From assembly GCF_018917935.1 (NCBI RefSeq), contig NZ_JAHLPN010000013.1:33963-97962 (forward strand): a stretch of 64,000 nt of DNA. The letters are read 5' to 3'. Source of the stretch: Kineothrix sp. MSJ-39 (GTDB taxonomy: Bacteria > Bacillota > Clostridia > Lachnospirales > Lachnospiraceae). The notes beneath the pieces were generated by a model. It was not told where the DNA came from, did not search any database, and was given only the letters and a program-made list of their open reading frames with translations. The translations under genes were made by a program, and so were the position numbers. Every line of letters begins with the position of its first letter. The stretch's first letter is position 1. Below, piece by piece: positions 25,571 through 34,025 of this stretch.

Positions 25571-26887
25571 TTAATTATGTTCTAACATATTTTCTATAAA
25601 AATCCCATATCCCTTTTCCGGCTGCTTCACAAGCACATGGGTAACTGCGCCCACGATCTTTCCGTTCTGCAGGATCGGGCTGCCACTCATGCCCTGCACG
25701 ATCCCTCCGGTCTTGGCCAGAAGCTCCGGATCCGTCACTGTCAGTGTAATATTCTGGTTACTGTCCTCTTCATAGCGAAGCCGTGTGATCTCGATGTCAT
25801 AAAATGCACCTGTTCCATCAAAAGAGGTATAGATCTGAGCAGCACCTTCCCTGATCTCCTGCTTAAACGCGATAGGGTATTTCATATTTCCTTTCACATC
25901 GCTTTCTCCGGATGCAGCCGCACTTGTCTCTATGATCACCTCATCTTGGCTGTCAGATCCGGATGGTTTACAAAAGCTTCCATAGATCCCGGCTTCCGTA
26001 TTTTCCTCGATCCTGCCAAGGTAATCTTCTTCCTCAAAGCTGAGAACGCCTGTCAGTTCCCCCGGTTTTGTCCCATCCGATGTATGGACTGCCAGAATAC
26101 AGGTATCATAAATACTGCCTTTGGAAAGTGCCAATAATTCTCCGATATCCGCATCCGCGATGCCATGTCCCAAGGCACCAAAATGCCCATCTGCTGTCTC
26201 ATAGGTCATTGTCCCGATTCCCTGCGCACTGTCTCTGACCCATACTCCTATCTTATAGACACCCTCCTCGCACTGCGCCGGTGTAATACGCACCTCTGAC
26301 CTTTCTCCGTTTCTTTGGATCGTAAAGATCATCTGCTCCCCATTACTGTTTTTGATTCTGTTCACAAAATCTTTTTTGCCTTCCAGATCTGTATGATCGA
26401 TCTGCACGACATAATCCCCGGACTGCAGGATGCCATCTGCCGGACAGACAGATTCCCCACCACTGCCTGTAAATGCGCCGGTATCGATCACAAGCACGCC
26501 CGGTGTCTTTAAATAAATGCCGATTGGTTTACCGGAAACCATCACATCCTGCTCCGCCACTGTCTGCATCTGCACGGTTTTCAGCGGAATGATCCCCAGA
26601 AAACGGAGCTGCATTTCATAACTGGTTCCTGTATCGGAAGTCATATGGAAAGCAGATACCACAGGTGTTGTGATCCTTGTACTATCTTTGCTGCGATCTG
26701 CACCTGTTGTCTGTACCGCAGCAGAAACCGGAATCCCGATGTCCAGTTCCTCTGTCTGTCCTTTACGCAGCAGGATTTGATCGGGGATCATTTTTTTGAT
26801 CCGGTAGCCCAGAAAGCCGATCAGAAGCAGACTGAGTAATAATATGAAAAACAGCATATATCTGTAAATTTTTCTGGCTCTGTCCAT
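25571..26887 (-). CDS. spoIVB: SpoIVB peptidase
   Basis: The 438-residue serine peptidase (family S55) is made in the forespore and signals across the membrane to activate pro-sigma-K processing. It has an N-terminal membrane anchor (about 10-32), a PDZ domain (about 120-205, ILQSGDYVVQIDHTDLEGKKDF), the His motif FGALGHGIADAD near 222, and the Ser motif GMSGSPILQNGKIVGAVTHV near 400. The ATG at 26887 follows AAAGGA. It lies downstream of recN, as in other Clostridia. The usual next gene spo0A is not here; the capsule operon follows instead. Confidence 0.95.
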   Translation of the reverse strand: MDRARKIYRYMLFFILLLSLLLIGFLGYRIKKMIPDQILLRKGQTEELDIGIPVSAAVQTTGADRSKDSTRITTPVVSAFHMTSDTGTSYEMQLRFLGIIPLKTVQMQTVAEQDVMVSGKPIGIYLKTPGVLVIDTGAFTGSGGESVCPADGILQSGDYVVQIDHTDLEGKKDFVNRIKNSNGEQMIFTIQRNGERSEVRITPAQCEEGVYKIGVWVRDSAQGIGTMTYETADGHFGALGHGIADADIGELLALSKGSIYDTCILAVHTSDGTKPGELTGVLSFEEEDYLGRIEENTEAGIYGSFCKPSGSDSQDEVIIETSAAASGESDVKGNMKYPIAFKQEIREGAAQIYTSFDGTGAFYDIEITRLRYEEDSNQNITLTVTDPELLAKTGGIVQGMSGSPILQNGKIVGAVTHVLVKQPEKGYGIFIENMLEHN

Positions 26888-26924
26888 GGTTGTTTCCTTT
26901 CCATACGTCATGTATCTGCTACAG

Positions 26925-26981
26925 ACTCGAAAATCCTGCCAGCTCTGCTGTCAGCCGCGCTTCGCGCTTTTGATTTTCTCG
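26925..26981. repeat. Dispersed intergenic element, copy 1 (GAAAATC...GATTTTC type)
   Basis: The sequence opens ACTCGAAAATCCTGCC and closes TGATTTTCTCG, with TCAGCCGC and CTTCG in between. The same design recurs at 45547-45602. The outer arms can pair. A second inverted repeat, CGAAATCAA...TTGATTTCG, follows at 26995-27031. Confidence 0.65.
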
Positions 26982-27050
26982 TTGTACGCTCAGGCGAAAT
27001 CAAATGTCAGCTTCGCTGCCGCTTGATTTCGTTACCTCGCTACATGACAT

Positions 27051-27095
27051 AACGCACATACTAAAGATTTCTCTTTTAGTATGTGCGTTATTTTT
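27051..27095. terminator. Strong hairpin between recN and spoIVB, terminator-like
   Basis: AACGCACATACTAAA (27051-27065) pairs perfectly with TTTAGTATGTGCGTT (27075-27089). The T-run TATTTTT is on the plus side, whereas both flanking genes are on the minus strand. It could still attenuate recN read-through, or be part of the repeat cluster at 26925-27031. Confidence 0.45.
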
Positions 27096-27110
27096 CAGGT
27101 TAGTTTGGTA

Positions 27111-28805
27111 TTATTTTGCTGTTTTCTTTGCTTCGTCTGCCATGGCTTTCAATTCGCCGGCGTTCTGCATCACTGCATCCGTGATCTTATCACTGCCGAG
27201 CAGGCGGGCGATCTCGGAAAGCATACCGTCTTTGGAAAGTGCCGTCAGTTTTGTCTGCGTGCCATTTTTATCCTGCTGCTTTTCGATCACAAAATGCTGA
27301 TCCGCCATCGCTGCGATCTGCGGCAGATGTGTAATGCAGATGACCTGATGGGCTCTGCCAAGGATCGCCAGTTTTTCCGATATTTTCCAGGCAGTCCTGC
27401 CACTGATGCCCGCATCGATCTCATCGAAGATAAGCGTTTCTGTTTCATCCTGCTCTGCCAGCACGGATTTGAGCGCCAGCATGATACGGGAAAGCTCACC
27501 ACCGCTTGCCACCTGCGACAGCGGTTTCTTTTCCTGCCCCGCATTTAACGAGATCAAAAACCGGACGTGATCCATTCCGTTTGCGGATAAATGCGTCTCG
27601 CTGTTTTCCACTTCTATCGCAAAATCCACATACGGAAAATTCAGGGAAAGAAGTGCCTGCTTCATTTCTTTTTCCAGCTTTGCAGCCTCTTTGCATCTGA
27701 TCTTGGATGCTTTCTGGCAAAGGGCACGCAGTGTTTCTTTTTGCTGCGCCAGCTCTTCCTGCAGCTTTATTTTATACTGCTCGAAATCATCATATTTATG
27801 CAGAAATTCCTGTTGTTTTTGTGCATATGCCAAAATCTCGGCAATGGTATTGCCATATTTTGTTTTGCATTTATTGATCGTATCCAGACGTTCTTTTGTT
27901 TCTGTATAAGTCTGCGCATCAAATTCCATGCTTTCCATATAATGTCCCAGACTTCTGCCGATATCCTGCAAAAGCTCCTGCACCTGTGCAAAGCTCTCTA
28001 CACACGGCGCAAGTGATGCATCATATTTTGCCGCATCGTTCACACATTTTGCCGCTGCACCGATCATGTCTCTTGCATTTTCCTGTTCATAGCTATTTAA
28101 GCAGGCATCCGCCTGGGAAAGACTTTCACCGATCTGCCTGCTGTTTTCCATCCTTCTGAAATCAGCTTCCAGCTTCTCATCTTCTCCCTCGATCAGAGCT
28201 GCTGCTTCTATTTCCTCGAGCTCAAATCTGGCAAGCGCGATCTCCCGGTCTTTGCTGCCATCCTCGTCCAGCGCTTCTTTTACCAGTTTTTCTTTTTCTC
28301 TGTAAGCTGCATAGGCGGCTCCAAGTTCCTGCTTGACGGCCTGTAATTTGTCCCCGCAGAATGCATCCAGTACTTCCAGATGCTTTTTTTCATTGAGAAG
28401 TGACTGGTGCTCATGCTGTCCATGTACATCGATCAAAACAGCTGCTGCCTGCTGCAGCAGCTTGCCTGTGGCACTTTCTCCGTTCAGCCTGCAGCTGCTC
28501 TTTCCGGGCATGATCCTTCTCTGCAAAAGGACTCTGCCCTCTTCATCCGGAAAGACTTCCAGTTCTTTCAGCTTCTGTATCACGGAAGCATTATTTACTT
28601 GAAAGCAAAGCTCCACATATGCATATTCCGCCCCCTGACGGATCAGACTGCTGTCCGCCTTGGCACCGAGTGCCAGATTGATCGAATCGATCAGGATCGA
28701 CTTACCCGCACCCGTTTCACCGGTCAGAATATTGAGTCCCTCTCCAAATGTCACTTCGGACTCATCAATGAGCGCAACGTTTTTTACCTTTAAACTTTCT
28801 AACAT
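27111..28805 (-). CDS. recN: DNA repair protein RecN
   Basis: A 564-residue SMC-like ATPase that acts early in double-strand break repair. Walker A GETGAGKSIL lies near residues 29-38, followed by long coiled-coil arms (about 160-350), then SGGELSRIMLALK and Walker B TLIFDEIDAGISGRTA near 470-485, with VICITHLPQIAAMAD after it. The length is typical. The ATG at 28805 follows AAGGAAAA; longer in-frame starts lack a good ribosome site. It lies downstream of argR across a gap filled by a palindromic element. Confidence 0.96.
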   Translation of the reverse strand: MLESLKVKNVALIDESEVTFGEGLNILTGETGAGKSILIDSINLALGAKADSSLIRQGAEYAYVELCFQVNNASVIQKLKELEVFPDEEGRVLLQRRIMPGKSSCRLNGESATGKLLQQAAAVLIDVHGQHEHQSLLNEKKHLEVLDAFCGDKLQAVKQELGAAYAAYREKEKLVKEALDEDGSKDREIALARFELEEIEAAALIEGEDEKLEADFRRMENSRQIGESLSQADACLNSYEQENARDMIGAAAKCVNDAAKYDASLAPCVESFAQVQELLQDIGRSLGHYMESMEFDAQTYTETKERLDTINKCKTKYGNTIAEILAYAQKQQEFLHKYDDFEQYKIKLQEELAQQKETLRALCQKASKIRCKEAAKLEKEMKQALLSLNFPYVDFAIEVENSETHLSANGMDHVRFLISLNAGQEKKPLSQVASGGELSRIMLALKSVLAEQDETETLIFDEIDAGISGRTAWKISEKLAILGRAHQVICITHLPQIAAMADQHFVIEKQQDKNGTQTKLTALSKDGMLSEIARLLGSDKITDAVMQNAGELKAMADEAKKTAK

Positions 28806-28829
28806 GATTTTCCTTATACTCCAGATTTT

Positions 28830-28880
28830 GTCACATATTTGCGGAGCAAATGTGCGACCAGTCAACCTGCATAGCAGGTT
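28830..28880. repeat. Two-hairpin intergenic palindromic element, copy 1
   Basis: Hairpin B is GTCACATATTTGC-GGA-GCAAATGTGCGAC (28830-28858, two mismatched pairs) and hairpin A is AACCTGC-ATA-GCAGGTT (28864-28880). The same two hairpins occur in the opposite order at 45632-45682 and 53706-53758, so this copy is inverted. It fills the recN-argR gap. Confidence 0.75.
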
Positions 28881-28892
28881 ACAGATTGTCAG

Positions 28893-29342
28893 TTAGTGAA
28901 CCAACTGCAGAATCTGATTCATCAGACTTTTTGTATCTTCTACCGTTCTGACCGCCATCATGATCGTATCGTCTCCCGCGATCGTACCGACAATCTCCGG
29001 ATATTTCATGGCATCGATCGCCGCTGCGACCGCCATTGCCATTCCGGACACTGTTTTCACGACCAGAATATTCTGTGCCATATCGATAGAAACAAATCCT
29101 TCCTTTAGTACATTGACATATTTCCCGGAAAGATGCTTTTCATCATTATGAAAGCGGACATATTTCTGATGCCCGTCTCCCGTCGGCATTTTGGAAAGCT
29201 TCATATCCCGGATATCGCGGGATACCGTCGCCTGCGTGACTTCAAAGCCTTCTTCTTTCAGCCTTTGCGCCAGTTCCTGCTGCGTCTCCACCTCGTATTG
29301 TGAGATCACGCGCAGGATTGCTTCCTGTCTGTTTCTTTTCAT
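28893..29342 (-). CDS. argR: Arginine repressor ArgR
   Basis: The 149-residue transcription factor has an N-terminal winged helix (RQEAILRVISQYEVETQQELAQRLKEEGFEVTQATVSRDIRDMKLSK, about 4-50) and a C-terminal oligomerisation and arginine-binding domain with VVKTVSGMAMAVAAAIDAM and GTIAGDDTIMMAVR. It binds arginine and represses biosynthesis genes; none are in this window. Its ATG shares one base with the nadK stop (TAATG), so it is translationally coupled. Confidence 0.96.
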   Translation of the reverse strand: MKRNRQEAILRVISQYEVETQQELAQRLKEEGFEVTQATVSRDIRDMKLSKMPTGDGHQKYVRFHNDEKHLSGKYVNVLKEGFVSIDMAQNILVVKTVSGMAMAVAAAIDAMKYPEIVGTIAGDDTIMMAVRTVEDTKSLMNQILQLVH

Positions 29343-30202
29343 TATCCTTCACCCATTTTTTTATGAAGCATCTGTAAAAAGCTCACCTTATTGATATGCA
29401 AAAGCCGGACAACCTGTTCCGACTGGTGCACTCTGATCCTGTCACCTGTTGTCAGCACTTGTGCCTGACCACCGTCAAAATTGACTTCCGCCTGCTGCGC
29501 CTGCCCGTCTCTGCCTTCCGCGATCACAATTTCGACCTGATCCTCCGGCGAAAGAATGATACTTCTTGTATTCAGTGTATGCGGACAGATCGGTGTCATC
29601 ACCATCAACCTTGCCCCCGGCTCTACGATCGGACCTCCCGCAGACATATTATATCCCGTCGAACCGGTCGGCGATGCAAGGATCATACCATCAGCCTTAT
29701 AATGGCATAAAAGCTGTCCGTTGACAAGCACCTCATAATTCAGCACCATCAGATGCCCGCAGCGGTTTACCACAATATCGTTCAGCGCATGTGCTTTCAG
29801 TATTTCTTTTCCGTCCCGGATCACACTTCCCGACAACAGCATCCGATCCATGATCTCATAGCTGTCCTGCATCAGATGATCAAGTGCATCCGTAATGCCG
29901 CTTTTTTCCACCTCTGCCAGAAAGCCGAGTGTTCCAAGATTGATCCCCAGAAGCGGAATCCCAAGCCCGACCGTATCTCTTGCTGTCCGAAGCAGCGTTC
30001 CGTCTCCGCCCAGCACTAAAATGCAATCTGTCTCCGGTGGAATCTGCAGCAGATGTTTTTCCTCCTGCACGCCTTTTTCAATTCCGCCTCTGACCATGAC
30101 CGTCACATGCCTGCCATGCTCTGTCAGATATTTCTCAATATAATCTGTTGTTTCCAGTGACTTATCTTTTGTCACATTCGTCACAATATAAAAATTATCC
30201 AT
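29342..30202 (-). CDS. nadK: NAD kinase
   Basis: The 286-residue ATP-NAD kinase supplies NADP. The signature LVLGGDGTLLRTAR is near residues 63-76, followed by GINLGTLGFLAEVE, HALNDIVVNR and SPTGSTGYNMSAGGPIV. The length is typical. It overlaps the tlyA stop by 8 bases and is followed directly by argR, the clostridial order tlyA-nadK-argR-recN. Confidence 0.96.
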   Translation of the reverse strand: MDNFYIVTNVTKDKSLETTDYIEKYLTEHGRHVTVMVRGGIEKGVQEEKHLLQIPPETDCILVLGGDGTLLRTARDTVGLGIPLLGINLGTLGFLAEVEKSGITDALDHLMQDSYEIMDRMLLSGSVIRDGKEILKAHALNDIVVNRCGHLMVLNYEVLVNGQLLCHYKADGMILASPTGSTGYNMSAGGPIVEPGARLMVMTPICPHTLNTRSIILSPEDQVEIVIAEGRDGQAQQAEVNFDGGQAQVLTTGDRIRVHQSEQVVRLLHINKVSFLQMLHKKMGEG

Positions 30203-31010
30203 CTAATTTCCCGTGTGCCTTCTCTACAACATCCGCAATCTGGACAGACAACTGATTCACGCCCTCTGCCAGATCATTTTCTTTTTCCATATACAAAAGA
30301 TACTCTATATTGCCCTCCGGTCCTTTGATCGGTGAAAAATCCAGTCCCAGCAGATGAAAGCCCGTCTGCATGGCAAACTGTGTGATCTTTTCCACCACTT
30401 CCCTATGCACAGCCTTATCTGTCACGACACCCTTTTTCCCCACCTTTTCTCTGCCCGCCTCAAACTGTGGCTTGATCAGGCATACCATCTGCCCGTGCGG
30501 CTTTAAGAGTGCAAAAGCCGGTCCTAAGATCTTTGTGAGTGAAATAAAAGAGACATCACAGGAAGCGAAATCTACTTGCTCACCGAGTGCATCCGCCTGC
30601 ATATAACGGAAATTCGTCTTTTCCATACAGACAACTCTCGGATCATTTCTGAGCTTCCAGTCAAGCTGTCCGTGTCCGACATCTACCGCAAATACCTTTT
30701 GGGCTCCGTTCTGGAGCATACAATCCGTAAATCCGCCTGTAGAAGCCCCGATATCCAGACAGGTCTTTTCCTGCAGATCGATTGGAAATACCTGCAGTGC
30801 TTTTTCCAGCTTCAGTCCGCCCCTACTGACATAGGGGAGCGTATTTCCACGCACTTCTATTTTTATTTTTTCCGGATCAAACATGGTTCCTGCTTTGTCT
30901 TCTTTCTGTCCGTCCACATATACAATACCGGACATCAGAATTGCCTTCGCTTTTTCTCTGGAAGGTGCAAATCCCTGCTTCACCAGTAATACATCCAGTC
31001 TTTCTTTCAT
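30195..31010 (-). CDS. tlyA: TlyA-family rRNA 2'-O-methyltransferase
   Basis: A 271-residue protein with an N-terminal S4 RNA-binding domain (RLDVLLVKQGFAPSREKAKAILMSGIVYVDG, 3-35) and an FtsJ-like methyltransferase domain containing the SAM motif DIGASTGGFTDCMLQNGA near 86-103, VDVGHGQLDWKLR, CDVSFISLTKILG and IKPQFEAG. TlyA proteins methylate ribosomal RNA and some confer sensitivity to capreomycin-type drugs. It lies 15 bases after dxs. Confidence 0.92.
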   Translation of the reverse strand: MKERLDVLLVKQGFAPSREKAKAILMSGIVYVDGQKEDKAGTMFDPEKIKIEVRGNTLPYVSRGGLKLEKALQVFPIDLQEKTCLDIGASTGGFTDCMLQNGAQKVFAVDVGHGQLDWKLRNDPRVVCMEKTNFRYMQADALGEQVDFASCDVSFISLTKILGPAFALLKPHGQMVCLIKPQFEAGREKVGKKGVVTDKAVHREVVEKITQFAMQTGFHLLGLDFSPIKGPEGNIEYLLYMEKENDLAEGVNQLSVQIADVVEKAHGKLDG

Positions 31011-31025
31011 GCTCTGAGCCTTTCT

Positions 31026-32894
31026 TTACCTGTTTTTCAGCGTTGCCAGAACTTTTCTGACGACCGACTCCGTATCAATGCCAACCTCTTTTTTCAGTAG
31101 CTCTACATTTCCATGCTCTACATATTCATCCGGTAAGGTGATCGGAAGCACTTCTGCCGGATTTCCGTTTGCTTCCATCAGATCAATGACTTTTTCCGAA
31201 AAGCCACCGCTTAAAACATTTTCTTCCATTGTGACGAGCAGGGAATGTGTTCCTGCTGCATCTAAGATTGTCTCTTCATCGATCGGTTTTACAAACCGCG
31301 CATTTAAAAGGCTGCAGTTTGCATAGCCTTCTTCTTTCAAACGGAGTCTGACCTGTTCCGCGGTCTTTACCATACTGCCGACTGCGATCAGCACGATTTC
31401 TTTCTCCTGGTAGATCCATTCCGCTTTTCCATAGGCGATCGGCTGTCTGTATTCCTCCAGACCGTCATATGCCTCTCCCCGTGGATATCGGATTGCGATC
31501 GGTCCCTCAAAGGAAACTGCGTATTTCATCATATCAGCCAGCTCCCATTTGTTCTTCGGTGCCATGATATGCATATTCGGTATACTCGAAAGAAATGAAA
31601 AATCAAAAATACCCTGATGGGTTTCTCCATCACTTCCGACAAGTCCCGCCCTGTCTATTGCAAAAGTAACAGGCAGATTCTGAATACAGACATCATGCAG
31701 AATCTGGTCATAAGCCCTCTGCAGAAACGAAGAATAAATCGCCACAACAGGTCTCAAGCCGCCTGCTGCCAGTCCTGCAGCAAATGTGACCGCATGCTCC
31801 TCCGCAATTCCTACATCAAAGAATCGTTCCGGATAACGGTTTCGGAAACGCTTGAGCCCTGTTCCGTCAGGCATTGCGGCTGTGATCGCCACAAGTTTAT
31901 CATTCTTTTCCGCCATTTTATTCATTACAGTTGCAAACACATCCGTATAATTTGCTTTTGTATGCGGATTTTTCGGAATACCGGTCGCAATGTCAAACGG
32001 CTCTGCGCCATGAAATCTGGCCGGATGTCTCTCCGCAGGCGTGTAGCCTCTCCCTTTTTGGGTAATGACATGAATGATCACGGCTCCTTTGACACGTTTG
32101 GCTTCCGTAATAACACGTCTGAGTGCTTTGATATCATGTCCGTCCACAGGTCCTAAATATTTGATCCCCATATCCTCAAAAAACATACCCGGGATCATCA
32201 GCTGCTTGATACCGTTTTTTGCATTCTGGATCTTTTTGACAATCGCCTGTCCATATTTTGGCATTTCGAGAAGTCTGTAATAAATGCTGTCCTTCAGATC
32301 CAGATATTTGGCATCCGTACGGATGGAATTTAAGTAAGTGGATACACCGCCTACATTTTCGGAAATGGACATATTATTGTCATTTAAGATCACAATAAAA
32401 TTGGTATCCAGATGCGCCGCATTATTCAGTGCCTCATATGCCATTCCGCCGGTCAGGGAGCCATCCCCGATCACCGATACGACGGTATGCTTCTCGCCCA
32501 GAAGATCTCTTGCCTGCGCCAGCCCAAGTCCTGCGGAAATCGAGGTGGAGCTGTGCCCTGTATCAAAGCAGTCACAATCACTTTCCTTCCGCTTCGGGAA
32601 GCCACTCATACCACCGAATTTACGAAGTGTTTCAAAACCTTCTCTTCTTCCTGTCAGTATCTTATGTGTATAGGACTGATGCCCGACATCCCATACGATC
32701 TTATCGGTCGGCAGATCCAGAGAAAGATGGAGTGCCATAGTCAGCTCCACTGCACCGAGATTGGAACCCAGATGTCCGCCCGATACACTGATCTTCTCGA
32801 TCAAAAACTGTCTGATCTCTGCTGCCAGACTGTCCAGATCTTTTTCATTTATTTTTTTGATATCATTTGCTTTTTGTATACTGTCAAGCAACAT
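31026..32894 (-). CDS. dxs: 1-deoxy-D-xylulose-5-phosphate synthase
   Basis: This 622-residue thiamine-diphosphate enzyme condenses pyruvate and glyceraldehyde-3-phosphate in the first step of the MEP isoprenoid pathway. Seen are VGHQSYTHKILTGR, the TPP motif GDGSLTGGMAYEALNNAA, EEHAVTFAAGLA with the catalytic Glu, and a transketolase C-terminal domain. The length is typical. It is 9 bases downstream of ispA, so the two isoprenoid genes are adjacent. Shine-Dalgarno GGGGCT is weak, consistent with coupling. Confidence 0.97.
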   Translation of the reverse strand: MLLDSIQKANDIKKINEKDLDSLAAEIRQFLIEKISVSGGHLGSNLGAVELTMALHLSLDLPTDKIVWDVGHQSYTHKILTGRREGFETLRKFGGMSGFPKRKESDCDCFDTGHSSTSISAGLGLAQARDLLGEKHTVVSVIGDGSLTGGMAYEALNNAAHLDTNFIVILNDNNMSISENVGGVSTYLNSIRTDAKYLDLKDSIYYRLLEMPKYGQAIVKKIQNAKNGIKQLMIPGMFFEDMGIKYLGPVDGHDIKALRRVITEAKRVKGAVIIHVITQKGRGYTPAERHPARFHGAEPFDIATGIPKNPHTKANYTDVFATVMNKMAEKNDKLVAITAAMPDGTGLKRFRNRYPERFFDVGIAEEHAVTFAAGLAAGGLRPVVAIYSSFLQRAYDQILHDVCIQNLPVTFAIDRAGLVGSDGETHQGIFDFSFLSSIPNMHIMAPKNKWELADMMKYAVSFEGPIAIRYPRGEAYDGLEEYRQPIAYGKAEWIYQEKEIVLIAVGSMVKTAEQVRLRLKEEGYANCSLLNARFVKPIDEETILDAAGTHSLLVTMEENVLSGGFSEKVIDLMEANGNPAEVLPITLPDEYVEHGNVELLKKEVGIDTESVVRKVLATLKNR

Positions 32895-32903
32895 AGCCCC
32901 TGC

Positions 32904-33800
32904 CTACTTTCTGCGGTTTACCAGACTTCTGATCAGTTCCTCCAGGAACGTATCCTCCCCCATCAGAGTGTGTAATCTGTCAAGTGCTTCCTCTGAAAGT
33001 CTTTCCGCTTCTTCTTTTGCTTTTTCAATGCCAACCAGTGTCACATAAGTTGTCTTATGATTTTTCTCATCACTGCCGATCGGCTTTCCGAGTTCTTCCA
33101 ATGTGCTCGTCACATCCAGAATATCATCCTCGATCTGATAGGCAACACCTACCAGATAACCGATCCGTTCCATTTCATCGATCTGCTTCTGCCCTGCGCC
33201 CGCAAGTGCCGCGCCGATCATAAGTGCAGACTGGATCAGTGCTGCGGTCTTATTTTCATGGATAAATAAAAGCTGCTCCATGGTGAGCGGATCCTTTGCT
33301 TCTTCTGCCTCAATATCCGCTACCTGTCCGCCGACCATGCCATAAATACCGGCCTTTCTGCCGAGGATCAGCATTGCCTTTTCCGCCTTTGTATCACCCG
33401 ACGCAAGCAAAAATGCGGATGCTGCGGTTTCAAATGCCAGGTTTAAAAGTCCGTCGCCCGCCAGAATTGCCATCGCTTCGCCATACACCACATGGGTTGT
33501 TTTCTGTCCGCGTCTGTATTCATCGTTGTCCATCGCTTCCAGATCATCATGGATCAGGGAATACGTATGGATCATTTCAAGGGCTGCCATAAAAGGCCTG
33601 ATCAGATCTCCCTGCCCGCCAAGCTCTGTAAAGGCTTCCCGCATCAGGATCGGTCTGAGCCTTTTGCCTCCTACCTTCACGCTGTAGTTGATCGCTTCCA
33701 TGACGGTCTTCTGACTGCCTTCTTCTTTGGGCAGATATGCATTGATGATCTCCTCTGCCTCTTTTGTTTTCTGCTCCAGTGTTTCCTTAAAGCTGCTCAT
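32904..33800 (-). CDS. ispA: Farnesyl/geranyl diphosphate synthase
   Basis: The 298-residue polyprenyl synthetase has the first Asp-rich motif in SLIHDDLEAMDNDEYRRG (near 80-97), with the fifth residue pattern of short-chain enzymes, and the second motif YQIEDDILDVTS near 220. GKRLRPIL near residue 45 is the IPP-binding stretch. It makes C15 or C20 diphosphates for undecaprenyl phosphate and other isoprenoids. It overlaps xseB by 14 bases. Confidence 0.94.
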   Translation of the reverse strand: MSSFKETLEQKTKEAEEIINAYLPKEEGSQKTVMEAINYSVKVGGKRLRPILMREAFTELGGQGDLIRPFMAALEMIHTYSLIHDDLEAMDNDEYRRGQKTTHVVYGEAMAILAGDGLLNLAFETAASAFLLASGDTKAEKAMLILGRKAGIYGMVGGQVADIEAEEAKDPLTMEQLLFIHENKTAALIQSALMIGAALAGAGQKQIDEMERIGYLVGVAYQIEDDILDVTSTLEELGKPIGSDEKNHKTTYVTLVGIEKAKEEAERLSEEALDRLHTLMGEDTFLEELIRSLVNRRK

Positions 33801-34005
33801 CGGCTTCTCCTTCCTGCGAAAGCACCCTGACCTCTTTTTCTACGCGGTCAATCTGCTGGTTGCAAAGCTGCACAAGGGAAACTCCCTCTTTATATGCCTG
33901 AAAGGATTCCTCCAAAGAGGTCTCCGGTCGTTCCAGTGTTTCGATGACTGTTTCCAGTTTTTCAAATGCCTCCTCCAGAGACAGTTCCTTTTTTTCTTCT
34001 GCCAT
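33787..34005 (-). CDS. xseB: Exodeoxyribonuclease VII small subunit
   Basis: A 72-residue helical hairpin with the family core LSLEEAFEKLETVIETLERPETSLEESFQAYKEG and L-C-N-Q-Q-I-D, near residues 8-60. Several copies bind one XseA to degrade single-stranded DNA. The ATG at 34005 follows GGAG at 5 bases; an ATG 24 bases upstream would overlap xseA. It lies between xseA and ispA. Confidence 0.93.
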   Translation of the reverse strand: MAEEKKELSLEEAFEKLETVIETLERPETSLEESFQAYKEGVSLVQLCNQQIDRVEKEVRVLSQEGEADEQL

Positions 34006-34025
34006 ATGCTCTCCTGCCTGTCTTA

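Noticed and set aside
27051..27095. Terminator proof for a plus-strand gene between recN and spoIVB
   Set aside because: There is a T-run on the plus side, but no plus-strand coding sequence with start signals lies before it.
28333..29151. Plus-strand coding sequences opposite recN, argR, nadK and dxs
   Set aside because: Several long open frames exist on that strand, but the minus-strand genes are fully convincing and the plus frames lack ribosome sites and recognisable domains.
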